A stretch of 64,000 bases of DNA from Acidobacteriota bacterium (GTDB taxonomy: Bacteria; Actinomycetota; AC-67), in assembly GCA_016208485.1 (NCBI GenBank), contig JACQXY010000003.1, forward strand, positions 1 to 64,000, written 5' to 3'. The notes beneath the pieces were generated by a model, which was given only the letters and a program-made list of their open reading frames with translations, was not told the origin of the DNA and did not search any database. Made by a program: the position numbers and the translations under genes. The stretch's first letter is position 1. Every line of letters starts with the position of its first letter. Shown piece after piece: positions 7,515 through 15,063 of the stretch.

Positions 7515-7778
7515 TCAGCCCTCCCTGGGGAAGCGGCCGAGCGCGGCGATCCTCCGCTCGAACTCAGCCCCGTCGATCTCGCCGCCTGCGAACCGCCGGC
7601 GCAGGATCTCGACCGCCGGATCCTCGCGCCGCTCCGGCTCACGGCGGCGCGGTTCGCGCGACCCCGCCGCGGCGGACACCGCCCAGACCACGATCGCGAC
7701 GAGGCCCACCCAGAACAGCATCATCGTGATCGCCCCGACCCATCCCCATCCCGGGCCGTTCCCCCAACCCCACATCAT
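7515..7778 (-). CDS. Small membrane protein with C-terminal SHOCT motif
   Basis: An 87-residue protein. MMWGWGNGPGWGWVG is followed by one transmembrane helix (about 15-38), a charged linker, and a C-terminal SHOCT motif: EILRRRFAGGEIDGAEFERR. SHOCT segments occur at the ends of many small membrane proteins and are thought to mediate oligomerisation. It is the first gene of the pair with the PepSY protein and is divergent from the ArsR-rhodanese operon, from which it is separated by about 175 bp. Confidence 0.75.
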   Translation of the reverse strand: MMWGWGNGPGWGWVGAITMMLFWVGLVAIVVWAVSAAAGSREPRRREPERREDPAVEILRRRFAGGEIDGAEFERRIAALGRFPREG

Positions 7779-7890
7779 GGACGGTCACCCCTTTCCTCCA
7801 GTCCGCTCCGTCCCTCCGGTGGCACCGTAGCCCGCCGGTGTGAAGAGACCGTGAAGGAGAAGCGCGGAAGCGATGAGGCCTCGCCCCCGA

Positions 7891-7929
7891 CTGGACGGCT
7901 CGGCATGTCTATCTTATACTATTCAATAG
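7891..7929 (+). promoter_or_regulatory. Promoter with palindromic operator for the ArsR-rhodanese operon
   Basis: CTGGAC (7891-7896), 18 bp, then TATACT (7915-7920) form a plausible promoter. The perfect palindrome CTATTCAATAG (7919-7929) overlaps the -10 end and the transcription start. A short AT-rich palindrome at this place fits binding by an ArsR/SmtB-type repressor, most simply the product of the next gene acting on itself. Confidence 0.6.
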
Positions 7930-7952
7930 AATCCTTGAAGAACGGCGGGGGC

Positions 7953-8630
7953 ATGGGAGCGATTCGGGCAGGCGAAGATCTCTACGAGAGCTTCTCTCGC
8001 ATCGGCAAGGCCGTCGCGAGCCCGCGGCGCATCCAGTTGCTCGATCTGCTCTGTCAGGGCGAGCGGAGCGTCGAGGCGCTCGCCGGTGCCGCCGGGATGA
8101 GCGTCGCGAACACCTCCGCTCACCTGGGAGTGCTCCGCGGGGCGCGGCTCGTGGAGAGACGCCGTGACGGGACGAGGGTCCTCTACCGGCCGGCCGGGGA
8201 CCAGGTGGTCCGCTTCGCCCTTGCGCTCGAGGACCTCGCGCGGGACCGGCTTGCCGAGGTCGACCGGTCGCTCCGGGCGGCCCCGTGGAGCGCGACGGAC
8301 GCCGAGCCGGTGACCCGAGAGGAGCTGCTCCGGCGCATGCGCCGCAAAGCCGTCGTGGTCATCGACGTGCGCCCGGCCGAGGAGTACGCGGCCGCGCACA
8401 TCCCCGGCGCCGTCTCCATCCCCCTCGCAAGCCTCGGCCGCAGGCTTCGAAGCCTGCCGCGCGCCGCCCAAATCGTCGCCTACTGCCGCGGGCCGTACTG
8501 CATCCTCGCGCCGCAGGCCGTGGCGATCCTGCGGAGGAAGGGGTTTCGCGCGCGGCGCTTGGAGGACGGGTTCCCCGAATGGCGCCTCGGCGGTCTTCCG
8601 GTCGCGGCGGGCGCGGAGGCATCCGGGTGA
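7953..8630 (+). CDS. ArsR family regulator fused to a rhodanese domain
   Basis: A 225-residue protein. Residues about 10-100 form an ArsR-type winged helix (LCQGERSVEALAGAAGMSVA, then HLGVLRGARLVERRRDGTRV). Residues about 125-220 form a rhodanese domain: VVVIDVRPAEEYAAAHIPGA and the active-site loop AYCRGPYC with Cys178. Fusions of this kind are known and are thought to sense or handle sulfane sulfur. The ATG at 7953 was chosen because the promoter -10 lies at 7915-7920. The gene ends with a four-base overlap into the DsrE gene, so the sulfur theme continues. Confidence 0.88.
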   Translation: MGAIRAGEDLYESFSRIGKAVASPRRIQLLDLLCQGERSVEALAGAAGMSVANTSAHLGVLRGARLVERRRDGTRVLYRPAGDQVVRFALALEDLARDRLAEVDRSLRAAPWSATDAEPVTREELLRRMRRKAVVVIDVRPAEEYAAAHIPGAVSIPLASLGRRLRSLPRAAQIVAYCRGPYCILAPQAVAILRRKGFRARRLEDGFPEWRLGGLPVAAGAEASG

Positions 8631-8977
8631 ACGCCCTCTTGATCCTGAACGACCCGGCGTACGGGACCGAGCGCTCCTACAACGGCCTCAGGCTCGCCCT
8701 CGCGCTCTCCCGGCGCGACGGCGCGGCCGTCCGGGTGTTCCTGATCGGGGACGCCGTCGGCTGCGCGGTCGCCGGGCAGAAGGTCCCGACCGGCTACTAC
8801 CAGCTCGACCGGATGATCGAGTCCGCCGCGCGCAGGGGCGCCGAGATCGGCTGTTGCGGGACCTGCATGGACGCGCGGGGGATCGCCGAGAACTCGCTCG
8901 CCAAGGGCGCTCGGCGCTCGAGCATGGAGGATCTCGCGGAGTGGACCGCCTGGGCCGACAAGGTGATCGCGTTCTAG
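8627..8977 (+). CDS. DsrE family sulfur-carrier-like protein
   Basis: A 116-residue single-domain protein starting at GTG 8627, inside the stop of the preceding gene. It has the DsrE/TusD-like layout: MNALLILNDPAYGTERSYNG at the N-terminus, the central VFLIGDAVGCAVAGQKVP, and the Cys-rich loop GCCGTCMDARG with Cys76, Cys77 and Cys80. Cys80 sits where the family carries its sulfur-accepting or redox Cys. Being translationally coupled to an ArsR-rhodanese protein, it probably receives or transfers persulfide sulfur. The acceptor is unknown. Confidence 0.85.
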   Translation: MNALLILNDPAYGTERSYNGLRLALALSRRDGAAVRVFLIGDAVGCAVAGQKVPTGYYQLDRMIESAARRGAEIGCCGTCMDARGIAENSLAKGARRSSMEDLAEWTAWADKVIAF

Positions 8978-8997
8978 AGAGAAGCGAGCGGACCTCC

Positions 8998-9672
8998 GTG
9001 ACCGCGCTGCCGCGCGCCGCTTCAGTCCTGGCCGTATGCGCGCACCCCGATGACGAGTCGTTCGGGCTGGGCGCTCTGCTGTCCGCCTTCGACGAGGACG
9101 GCATCAAGACATCCGTCCTCTGCTTCACGCGCGGCGAGGCGTCCGCCCTCGGTGCCGAGCGCGAGGATCTTGCCTCCGTGCGCGCCGCCGAGTTCGAGGC
9201 GGCCGCCCGGGTGCTGCGCGTCCGGCGGCAACGCCTGCTGTCCTACCCGGACGGGGCGCTGGCGGGGGTCGATCTCGACGAACTCGTCGCCCACGTCCGG
9301 CGGTTCGGATCGGAGGTCGGCGCCGATCTGCTGCTGGCGTTCGACGAGGGAGGCATCACCGGCCATCCCGACCACATCCGCGCGACGCAAGCCGCGACGA
9401 GGGCCGCCGACGCGGACGGGTATCCGGTGCTCGCGTGGGCGGTGCCGGATGAGGTGGCGAGGGCCCTCAACGAGGAGCTCGGGACGGGCTTCCTCGGCCG
9501 GCGCAGGGAGGAGATCGACCTCGTCGTCACGGTGGACCGCTCGCGCCAGATCCAGGCCATCGCCTGCCACCGCAGCCAGTCCGCCGGGAACCCGGTCCCC
9601 CGGCGCCGCATGGAGATGACCGGCCTCACCGAGTGGATGCGCTGGCTTCGAGGGGGTCCCACCGCGCAGTAA
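8998..9672 (+). CDS. PIG-L/LmbE family zinc deacetylase
   Basis: A 224-residue protein of the family that removes acetyl groups from GlcNAc-linked substrates, including MshB and Mca of mycothiol metabolism. Zinc-binding motifs are intact: AHPDDES at 15-21 and GHPDH at 122-126. The GTG start at 8998 is 20 bases after the DsrE gene, so it is the third gene of the operon. The substrate cannot be told from sequence. The link to sulfur genes makes a low-molecular-weight thiol conjugate a reasonable guess. Confidence 0.85.
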   Translation: MTALPRAASVLAVCAHPDDESFGLGALLSAFDEDGIKTSVLCFTRGEASALGAEREDLASVRAAEFEAAARVLRVRRQRLLSYPDGALAGVDLDELVAHVRRFGSEVGADLLLAFDEGGITGHPDHIRATQAATRAADADGYPVLAWAVPDEVARALNEELGTGFLGRRREEIDLVVTVDRSRQIQAIACHRSQSAGNPVPRRRMEMTGLTEWMRWLRGGPTAQ

Positions 9673-9745
9673 CCGTCCAGATCCGCGTCCCGAACCCAAA
9701 CCCGCGGTCCGGGGCGGCCCGGAGGGGCTTCACTCACATCGGGCT

Positions 9746-9772
9746 GTCAGACGCGTCAGACACGTCGGACGC
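9746..9772. repeat. Three tandem 9-bp repeats
   Basis: GTCAGACGC, GTCAGACAC and GTCGGACGC lie head to tail in the space between the convergent PIG-L and truA genes. No function is apparent. Confidence 0.5.
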
Positions 9773-9784
9773 CCACCGAGGTGT

Positions 9785-10564
9785 TCATGGCCGCCCGCGC
9801 GGTGCCCGCCGGCCGGCGGGCGCGAACGGGTCCGGCCGGTACTCCACCGCCACGAAGTGGAGCGCCTTCGGAGACGCGACCGGCGGCGCCGCCGCGCGCG
9901 ACCGGGCCGCGAGAATCCGCCCCGCCTCCTCCGGCCGGCGCGCGCCGCCCCCGACCGCGAGCAGGGTTCCCGCGATGCTTCGCACCATCTGCTGGCAGAA
10001 CGAATCGGCGCGAATGCGGAAGACGACGCGCGCGGGCGCCGGCGTCGCGATCGACAGGGAGCACACGCGCCGGACCGTCGGGCGGCCTCCGGCGCGGCAG
10101 AACGAGGCGAAGTCGCGCTCCCCGACGAGCGCGCGCGCGGCGGCGCGCATCGCGCGCAGGTCGAGCCCGCCGGGAACGTGGAGGGCGAACCGGTCGAGGA
10201 ACGGATCGGGCGCCGGCCCCCGGTACAGGCGGTACTCGTAGGTCCGCGAGCGCGCGCTGAAGCGAGCGTCGAATCCCGCCGGGACTGCGGCGGCGGCGCA
10301 CACGGCGATCTCAGGCGCGAGCCGCCGGTTCAGGCGCCGCATCACCCACTCCGGCTCGGTGCCACCGGGAGCCTCGAGCGAGACGACCTGCCCGGAGGCG
10401 TGCACCCCACGATCGGTGCGCCCGGCTCCCACCGTCCGGACCGGAGTCCGGAGCAACTCGGAGAGGCAGCGCTCGATCTCGCCCTGGACCGTGCGGCAGG
10501 CCGGCTGGCGCGCGAACCCGCGCAGGTCGGTGCCGTCGTAGGCGACCCGCAGCGCGAGCTTCAC
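9785..10564 (-). CDS. truA: tRNA pseudouridine synthase A
   Basis: A 259-residue enzyme converting U38-U40 of the tRNA anticodon stem to pseudouridine. The catalytic Asp lies in GRTDRGVHASGQ (about residues 48-59). RVAYDGTDLRGFARQP at the start and MVRSIAGTLLAVGGG near the end are family signatures. It is the last gene of the ribosomal block, 12 bases downstream of rplQ. In many genomes rplM would follow immediately; here accessory DNA does. Confidence 0.95.
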   Translation of the reverse strand: MKLALRVAYDGTDLRGFARQPACRTVQGEIERCLSELLRTPVRTVGAGRTDRGVHASGQVVSLEAPGGTEPEWVMRRLNRRLAPEIAVCAAAAVPAGFDARFSARSRTYEYRLYRGPAPDPFLDRFALHVPGGLDLRAMRAAARALVGERDFASFCRAGGRPTVRRVCSLSIATPAPARVVFRIRADSFCQQMVRSIAGTLLAVGGGARRPEEAGRILAARSRAAAPPVASPKALHFVAVEYRPDPFAPAGRRAPRGRP

Positions 10565-10576
10565 CGGCGGGGCCGG

Positions 10577-10951
10577 TCAGTCCTTCGCGGCTTCCTCGGG
10601 CGATGTCAGCTCGATGACCGCCATTGGAGCGGCGTCCCCCTTGCGGGGGCCGAGCTTGGTGATCCGGGTGTACCCGCCGCTGCGCTCGGCGAACTGCGGC
10701 GCGATCTCCGCGAAGAGCTTGTGCACGATCTCCCGGTCGCGAACGACCTGGAGCACGCGGCGCCGCGCGGCCACGTCACCCCTCTTCGCGAAGGTGATCA
10801 TGCGCTCCGCGAGCGGCCGGACGGCCTTCGCCTTCGCGTGGGTCGTGCGCACGCGCCCCTGCCGGAACAGGGACGTCGCAAGACCCGAGAGGATCAACCT
10901 CTCATGCGCCGGACCACCGCCGAGCCGCGGTCCCTTCCTCGGCTTCGGCAT
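10577..10951 (-). CDS. rplQ: 50S ribosomal protein L17
   Basis: A 124-residue protein of normal length, starting [40 protein letters not shown] is the characteristic L17 segment. It follows rpoA by two bases in the alpha operon. Confidence 0.97.
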   Translation of the reverse strand: MPKPRKGPRLGGGPAHERLILSGLATSLFRQGRVRTTHAKAKAVRPLAERMITFAKRGDVAARRRVLQVVRDREIVHKLFAEIAPQFAERSGGYTRITKLGPRKGDAAPMAVIELTSPEEAAKD

Positions 10952-10953
10952 CT

Positions 10954-11886
10954 CTATCCCTCCCGGAGGGCCAGCCCCATCTCAGCGAGCTTCTGCTTGA
11001 CCTCGTCGATGGACTTCTGGCCGAAGTTCCGGATGTCGAGGAGATCCTGCTCGGTCCGCTGGATCAGCTCACCGACCGTCTGGACCCCTTCGCGCCGGAG
11101 GCAGTTGTAGGAGCGCACCGACAGGTCCATGTCCTCGATCGGCTGGGCGAGGTCGGAGGCGCGCGCGAGATCCTCCGGGGCCGGCCCCAGCCGGAGCGCC
11201 TGCGTCTCCGACAGGTCGGCCACGAGGCCGAGGAGGTCGACCAGCGTGCGCCCGGCGGCGGCGACCGCCTCCTTTGGCGAGACGGCCCCGTTCGTCTCGA
11301 CATCGAGCACCAGCTTGTCGAAGTTCGTCATCTGCTCGACCCGGGTCGCCTCCACCGCGTAGAAGACCCTCCGCACCGGCGAGAAGATCGAGTCGATCGG
11401 GATGGGGCCGATCACGTCGCGACCGCGCTTGTTGCGCTCGGCGGACACGTAACCCCTGCCCCGCTCGACCATCAGCTCCACGTCGAGCCGCGCCTTGCGG
11501 TTGATGGTGGCGATGAGCTGCTGGGGATTGAGGATCTCGACGTCCGAAGGGCACTCGATGTCTGCCCCGGTGACCTCCTTGGGCCCTTGGACCCGGAGGT
11601 GCACGGCGATCGGCTCGTCCGAGGTGCTCCGGATCACCAGGTCCTTGATGTTCAGGATGATGTCGGTCACGTCCTCCTTGACGCCCTCGATGCTCGAGAA
11701 CTCGTGGAGGACCCCGTCGATGCGAATCTGCGTGACGGCCGCACCCGGGATGGACGAGAGCAGCGTACGGCGGAGGACGTTGCCGAGCGTGTAGCCGAAC
11801 CCGGGCTCCAGCGGCTCGATGGCGAACTTCCACCGGGTGTCGGTTATCGGCTCCTCAACGATCTGAGGTCTCTGAACGATGAGCAC
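10954..11886 (-). CDS. rpoA: RNA polymerase alpha subunit
   Basis: A 310-residue alpha subunit starting at GTG 11886. The N-terminal assembly domain shows [21 protein letters not shown] linker follows at about 225-240. The C-terminal domain has [20 protein letters not shown] and [20 protein letters not shown], which contact UP elements and activators. Length and domain order are normal. It lies between rpsD and rplQ. Confidence 0.97.
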   Translation of the reverse strand: MLIVQRPQIVEEPITDTRWKFAIEPLEPGFGYTLGNVLRRTLLSSIPGAAVTQIRIDGVLHEFSSIEGVKEDVTDIILNIKDLVIRSTSDEPIAVHLRVQGPKEVTGADIECPSDVEILNPQQLIATINRKARLDVELMVERGRGYVSAERNKRGRDVIGPIPIDSIFSPVRRVFYAVEATRVEQMTNFDKLVLDVETNGAVSPKEAVAAAGRTLVDLLGLVADLSETQALRLGPAPEDLARASDLAQPIEDMDLSVRSYNCLRREGVQTVGELIQRTEQDLLDIRNFGQKSIDEVKQKLAEMGLALREG

Positions 11887-11912
11887 GTCGGCTCGCGCCT
11901 CCTTACCTTGGT

Positions 11913-12539
11913 CTACTTGGAATACAACTCGACGATGAGCTGCTCCTGCACCGGGATGTCGATCTCTCCCCGCTCGGGCGCGCGGCGCACGGTCGCCGCC
12001 AGCTGGTCACGCTCGACCTCGATCCAGTCGGCCGGCGAGCGACCCTCGTTGACCGCGATCGCGTGCAGGAGCGGCTGCATGCGCTTGCTCTTCTCCCCGA
12101 CCCGCAGGCGGTCCCCGATCCGGACCTGCATGGACGGGATGTCGGCGCGCCGGTGGTTCACCTCGACGTGCCCGTGACGGACCATCTGGCGCGCCTGGTC
12201 GCGGGAGAGGGCGAAGCCGGCGCGGAACAGGATGTTGTCCAGGCGCGTCTCGAGCAGCCGGAGCAGGTTCTCGCCGGTGATGCCCTTCATCTGCGATGCT
12301 TCCTCGTAATAGTTGTGGAACTGCCGCTCGAGGACACCGTAGATCCGCCGCGCCTTCTGCTTCTCGCGGAGCTGGATCGAGTACTCGGTCTCCTTCGTCC
12401 GGCCTCGGCCGTGCTCGCCGGGCGGGAAGGGCCGCTTCTCGATCGGGCACTTGGCCCCTTCGCACTTGGTCCCCTTGAGGAAGAGCTTGATCTTCTCGCG
12501 GCGGCAGAGCTTGCAGTCCGCGTCCGTGTAGCGGGCCAC
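11913..12539 (-). CDS. rpsD: 30S ribosomal protein S4, zinc-binding form
   Basis: A 208-residue protein starting at GTG 12539, whose first G is the last base of the rpsK stop TAG. The N-terminus keeps four cysteines ([18 protein letters not shown] and then EGAKCP), the zinc-binding form of S4. The S4 RNA-binding domain is [20 protein letters not shown] followed by [16 protein letters not shown]4 is an autoregulator in some bacteria, but no leader structure was recognised here. Confidence 0.97.
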   Translation of the reverse strand: MARYTDADCKLCRREKIKLFLKGTKCEGAKCPIEKRPFPPGEHGRGRTKETEYSIQLREKQKARRIYGVLERQFHNYYEEASQMKGITGENLLRLLETRLDNILFRAGFALSRDQARQMVRHGHVEVNHRRADIPSMQVRIGDRLRVGEKSKRMQPLLHAIAVNEGRSPADWIEVERDQLAATVRRAPERGEIDIPVQEQLIVELYSK

Positions 12540-12925
12540 TACACCCTCCTCCGTCTCGGAGGACGGCAGCCGTTGTGGGGAACCGGCGTGACGTCGTGAA
12601 TGCCCTGCACCTCGAGACCGGCGGCGGCGAGCGAGCGGATCGCCGTCTCGCGCCCGGAACCCGGCCCCTTCACGAACACGTCGACCCGCTTCACGCCGTG
12701 CTCCATCGCGCGCCTCGCGGCCGCCTCGGCCGCGAGCTGGGCCGCGAACGGGGTGGACTTGCGAGAGCCCTTGAAGCCGACGTTGCCGCTGGAGGCCCAC
12801 GAGAGAGTGTTCCCCTGGGCGTCGGTGATCGTGACGATGGTGTTGTTGAACGTCGACTTGATATGCGCGTGCCCGGAGGGCACGTTCTTGCGCTCCTTGC
12901 GCTTCGCCTTCTTGGGCTTCGCCAC
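12539..12925 (-). CDS. rpsK: 30S ribosomal protein S11
   Basis: A 128-residue protein. [20 protein letters not shown] and [18 protein letters not shown] are conserved S11 segments, and the end [12 protein letters not shown] is typical. The stop shares one base with the rpsD start. Confidence 0.97.
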   Translation of the reverse strand: MAKPKKAKRKERKNVPSGHAHIKSTFNNTIVTITDAQGNTLSWASSGNVGFKGSRKSTPFAAQLAAEAAARRAMEHGVKRVDVFVKGPGSGRETAIRSLAAAGLEVQGIHDVTPVPHNGCRPPRRRRV

Positions 12926-12953
12926 CCCTAGTCCCTCTCTCGGCCGCGGCCGG

Positions 12954-13337
12954 TCACTTCTTCGCCTTGACCTTCTTCGAGCCGGCCACCGTCTTCTTCG
13001 GTCCCTTGCGCGTGCGCGCGTTCGTGTGAGTGCGCTGCCCGCGCACGGGGAGCCCCCGGCGGTGGCGGACCCCCTGGTAGCAGCCGATCTCGATCTTGCG
13101 CTTGATGTTTAGAGCCGTCTCGCGCCTGAGATCGCCCTCGACCTTGGCATTGGCGTCGATCCACTCGCGAAGCCGGACGACCTCCTCGTCGGACAGATCC
13201 CGAACCCGCATGGACGGGTCGACCCGAGTTGCCTCGAGCGTCCTCCGCGCGAGGGTCGGCCCCACCCCGAAGATGTAGGTCAGGGCCACCTCCACCCGCT
13301 TGTCGCGGGGGAGATCGACTCCGGCGATGCGTGCCAT
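12954..13337 (-). CDS. rpsM: 30S ribosomal protein S13
   Basis: A 127-residue protein starting [20 protein letters not shown]. The helix-two-turn-helix region ([16 protein letters not shown]) and the basic tail with [20 protein letters not shown] are standard. The C-terminus is lysine-rich. Confidence 0.97.
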   Translation of the reverse strand: MARIAGVDLPRDKRVEVALTYIFGVGPTLARRTLEATRVDPSMRVRDLSDEEVVRLREWIDANAKVEGDLRRETALNIKRKIEIGCYQGVRHRRGLPVRGQRTHTNARTRKGPKKTVAGSKKVKAKK

Positions 13338-13382
13338 CGGGCTCCCTTCGACTCCTCTTCGACCGGGCGGGGGACCTGGCCC

Positions 13383-13496
13383 TCAGCCCTGGCGCTGCTT
13401 GTGTCTCGGGTTGGAGCAAATCACGATCACCCGGCCGTGCCGCCGGATGATCTTGCACTTCTCGCACATCTTGCGAACGCTCGGGCGGACCTTCAT
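13383..13496 (-). CDS. rpmJ: 50S ribosomal protein L36, zinc-binding form
   Basis: A 37-residue protein starting at ATG 13496 ([20 protein letters not shown]). The zinc ligands C-x2-C, C and H are present ([12 protein letters not shown]), so this is the C+ version. It is the first gene after the promoter at 13602-13630 and heads the alpha operon. infA, which usually precedes it, is not here. Confidence 0.96.
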   Translation of the reverse strand: MKVRPSVRKMCEKCKIIRRHGRVIVICSNPRHKQRQG

Positions 13497-13601
13497 CGTC
13501 TCACTCTCGCACGGGCGCCCGGCACCGCCGGGCGGACTCCTTCGGATGGCCGTGTCCCGGACCCCGGGCGCGCGCACAGCGCCGGCCGGGGCCGAAGGGA
13601 C

Positions 13602-13630
13602 ATTATAACAGCGTCGAGGCGTGCGTCCAA
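13602..13630 (-). promoter_or_regulatory. Near-consensus promoter of the alpha operon
   Basis: On the minus strand TTGGAC (13625-13630), a 17-bp spacer and a perfect TATAAT (13602-13607) form the best promoter in the window. It sits between the map stop (13638) and rpmJ and predicts a leader of about 100 bases. It should drive rpmJ-rpsM-rpsK-rpsD-rpoA-rplQ-truA independently of the upstream operons. Confidence 0.85.
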
Positions 13631-13637
13631 AGCCCGA

Positions 13638-14387
13638 TCATCCCCCATCGGTCAGGATCAGGGGTCCCTCGGACGTGACGGCCACCGTGTGCTCGAAGTG
13701 CGCCGACAGGCTGCCGTCGGCGGTCACGACCGTCCAGCCGTCCGCGAGGAGTCTCGTCTCGGCCCCTCCCGCGTTCACCATCGGCTCGATCGCGAGGACC
13801 AGCCCCTCCTCGAGCCTCATGCCCTTGCCCCTCACCCCGTGGTTCGGCACCGGCGGCTCCTCATGGAGGGCTCGGCCGATCCCGTGCCCGACGTACTCGA
13901 GAACGACCGAGAAGCCGGCGCTCTCCGCCACGGCTTGGACCGCGGCCCCGAGGTCGCCGAGCCGCCGTCCCGGTCTCGCCTCCGCGATCCCGGCCGCGAG
14001 AGCCCGCCGGGTCGCGTCGATGAGCGCCGTCGCCTCGGGCCCCGGGTCCCCCGCCGGAATCGTCACGGCGGCGTCGCCGTGGAATCCGTCCACGATCGCG
14101 CCGCAATCGAGCTTGACGAGATCGCCCTTACGCACCCGCCTTCGGCCGGGGATGCCGTGCACGATCTCGCCGTTCAGGGACGTGCAGATCGACCCTGGAA
14201 AGCCCCGGTATCCCTTGAAGGACGGGATCGCCCCGCGCGCGCGGATCTCACGCTCGGCGATCGCATTCAGCTCGGCCGTCGTGACTCCCGGGCGAACGGC
14301 CGCGGCCAGCTCCCGGAGCGTCTCGGCCACCACCCGGCCGGCGCGCCGCATGCGCTCGATCTCGGACGGCGTCTTGCGCGCGATCAC
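13638..14387 (-). CDS. map: Methionine aminopeptidase, type I
   Basis: A 249-residue enzyme that removes the initiator methionine from new proteins. It starts at GTG 14387, overlapping the adk stop by four bases. Metal ligands are visible: DCGAIVDGFHGDAAVT contains the two Asp residues, GHGIGRALHEEP contains the His, and the Glu residues lie in LAIEPM and HFEHTVAVT. Length is normal for the short type I form. It is the last gene before the promoter of the alpha operon. Confidence 0.96.
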   Translation of the reverse strand: MIARKTPSEIERMRRAGRVVAETLRELAAAVRPGVTTAELNAIAEREIRARGAIPSFKGYRGFPGSICTSLNGEIVHGIPGRRRVRKGDLVKLDCGAIVDGFHGDAAVTIPAGDPGPEATALIDATRRALAAGIAEARPGRRLGDLGAAVQAVAESAGFSVVLEYVGHGIGRALHEEPPVPNHGVRGKGMRLEEGLVLAIEPMVNAGGAETRLLADGWTVVTADGSLSAHFEHTVAVTSEGPLILTDGG

Positions 14388-15061
14388 GGGGCGGCCGCGT
14401 CCGAGCCTCGGTCCCGAACCTCCTCGACGGCCCGTTCGATCCGGAGGGTGATCTCGCCGACCTCGCCGGCGCCGGCGACGCGCGCGAGGAGCCCGCGCGC
14501 GTCGTAGTAGGCGATGAGCGGCTCGGTCTGCTCCCGGTAGACCCGCAGACGGTTGCGCACGACGTCCTCGGCGTCGTCGGACCGCTGGAGGAGCTCGCTC
14601 GAATCCTCGTCGCACACCCCGGAGCGCCGCGGCGGGTTGGAGTGGACGTTGTACACGCGGTTGCACGCCGGGCAGGAGAAGCGGCCGGACAGCCGGGCGA
14701 TGAGCGCCTCGTCGCTAGCCTCGAGCGCGACGACCGCCTCGACGGCGCCGCCGATCTCTTCGAGAAGGACGCCGAGGGACTCGGCCTGCGCGGCGTTGCG
14801 GGGGAATCCGTCCAGGATGAACCCTCCCGCGGCGTCGGGCTCGCCGAGCCGGCCGCGGATCAGGTCGAGCACGACGGAGTCGGGCACCAGCTCGCCGGCC
14901 TCCATGAACTTCTTTGCCGTGAGGCCGATCTCCGTCCGGGAAGCGAGCGCCGCTCGCAGCAGGTCGCCGGTCGAGACGTGCGGGACCCCGAAGCGCCCGG
15001 CAACGCGGACCGCCTGGGTCCCCTTCCCCACGCCGGGCGGTCCGAGCAGTATCAGACGCAC
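14384..15061 (-). CDS. adk: Adenylate kinase, zinc-lid type
   Basis: A 225-residue enzyme (ATP + AMP to 2 ADP). Start GTG 15061 gives MRLILLGPPGVGKGTQAVRV, with the P-loop GPPGVGKGT at 7-15. The AMP site is FILDGFPRNAAQAESL. The lid has three cysteines of a zinc site, CPACNRVYN and then a third in GVCDED, with the fourth ligand probably Asp. This fits the four-ligand zinc lid of Gram-positive-type enzymes. The gene starts two bases after the secY stop. Confidence 0.95.
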   Translation of the reverse strand: MRLILLGPPGVGKGTQAVRVAGRFGVPHVSTGDLLRAALASRTEIGLTAKKFMEAGELVPDSVVLDLIRGRLGEPDAAGGFILDGFPRNAAQAESLGVLLEEIGGAVEAVVALEASDEALIARLSGRFSCPACNRVYNVHSNPPRRSGVCDEDSSELLQRSDDAEDVVRNRLRVYREQTEPLIAYYDARGLLARVAGAGEVGEITLRIERAVEEVRDRGSDAAAP

Positions 15062-15063
15062 AG

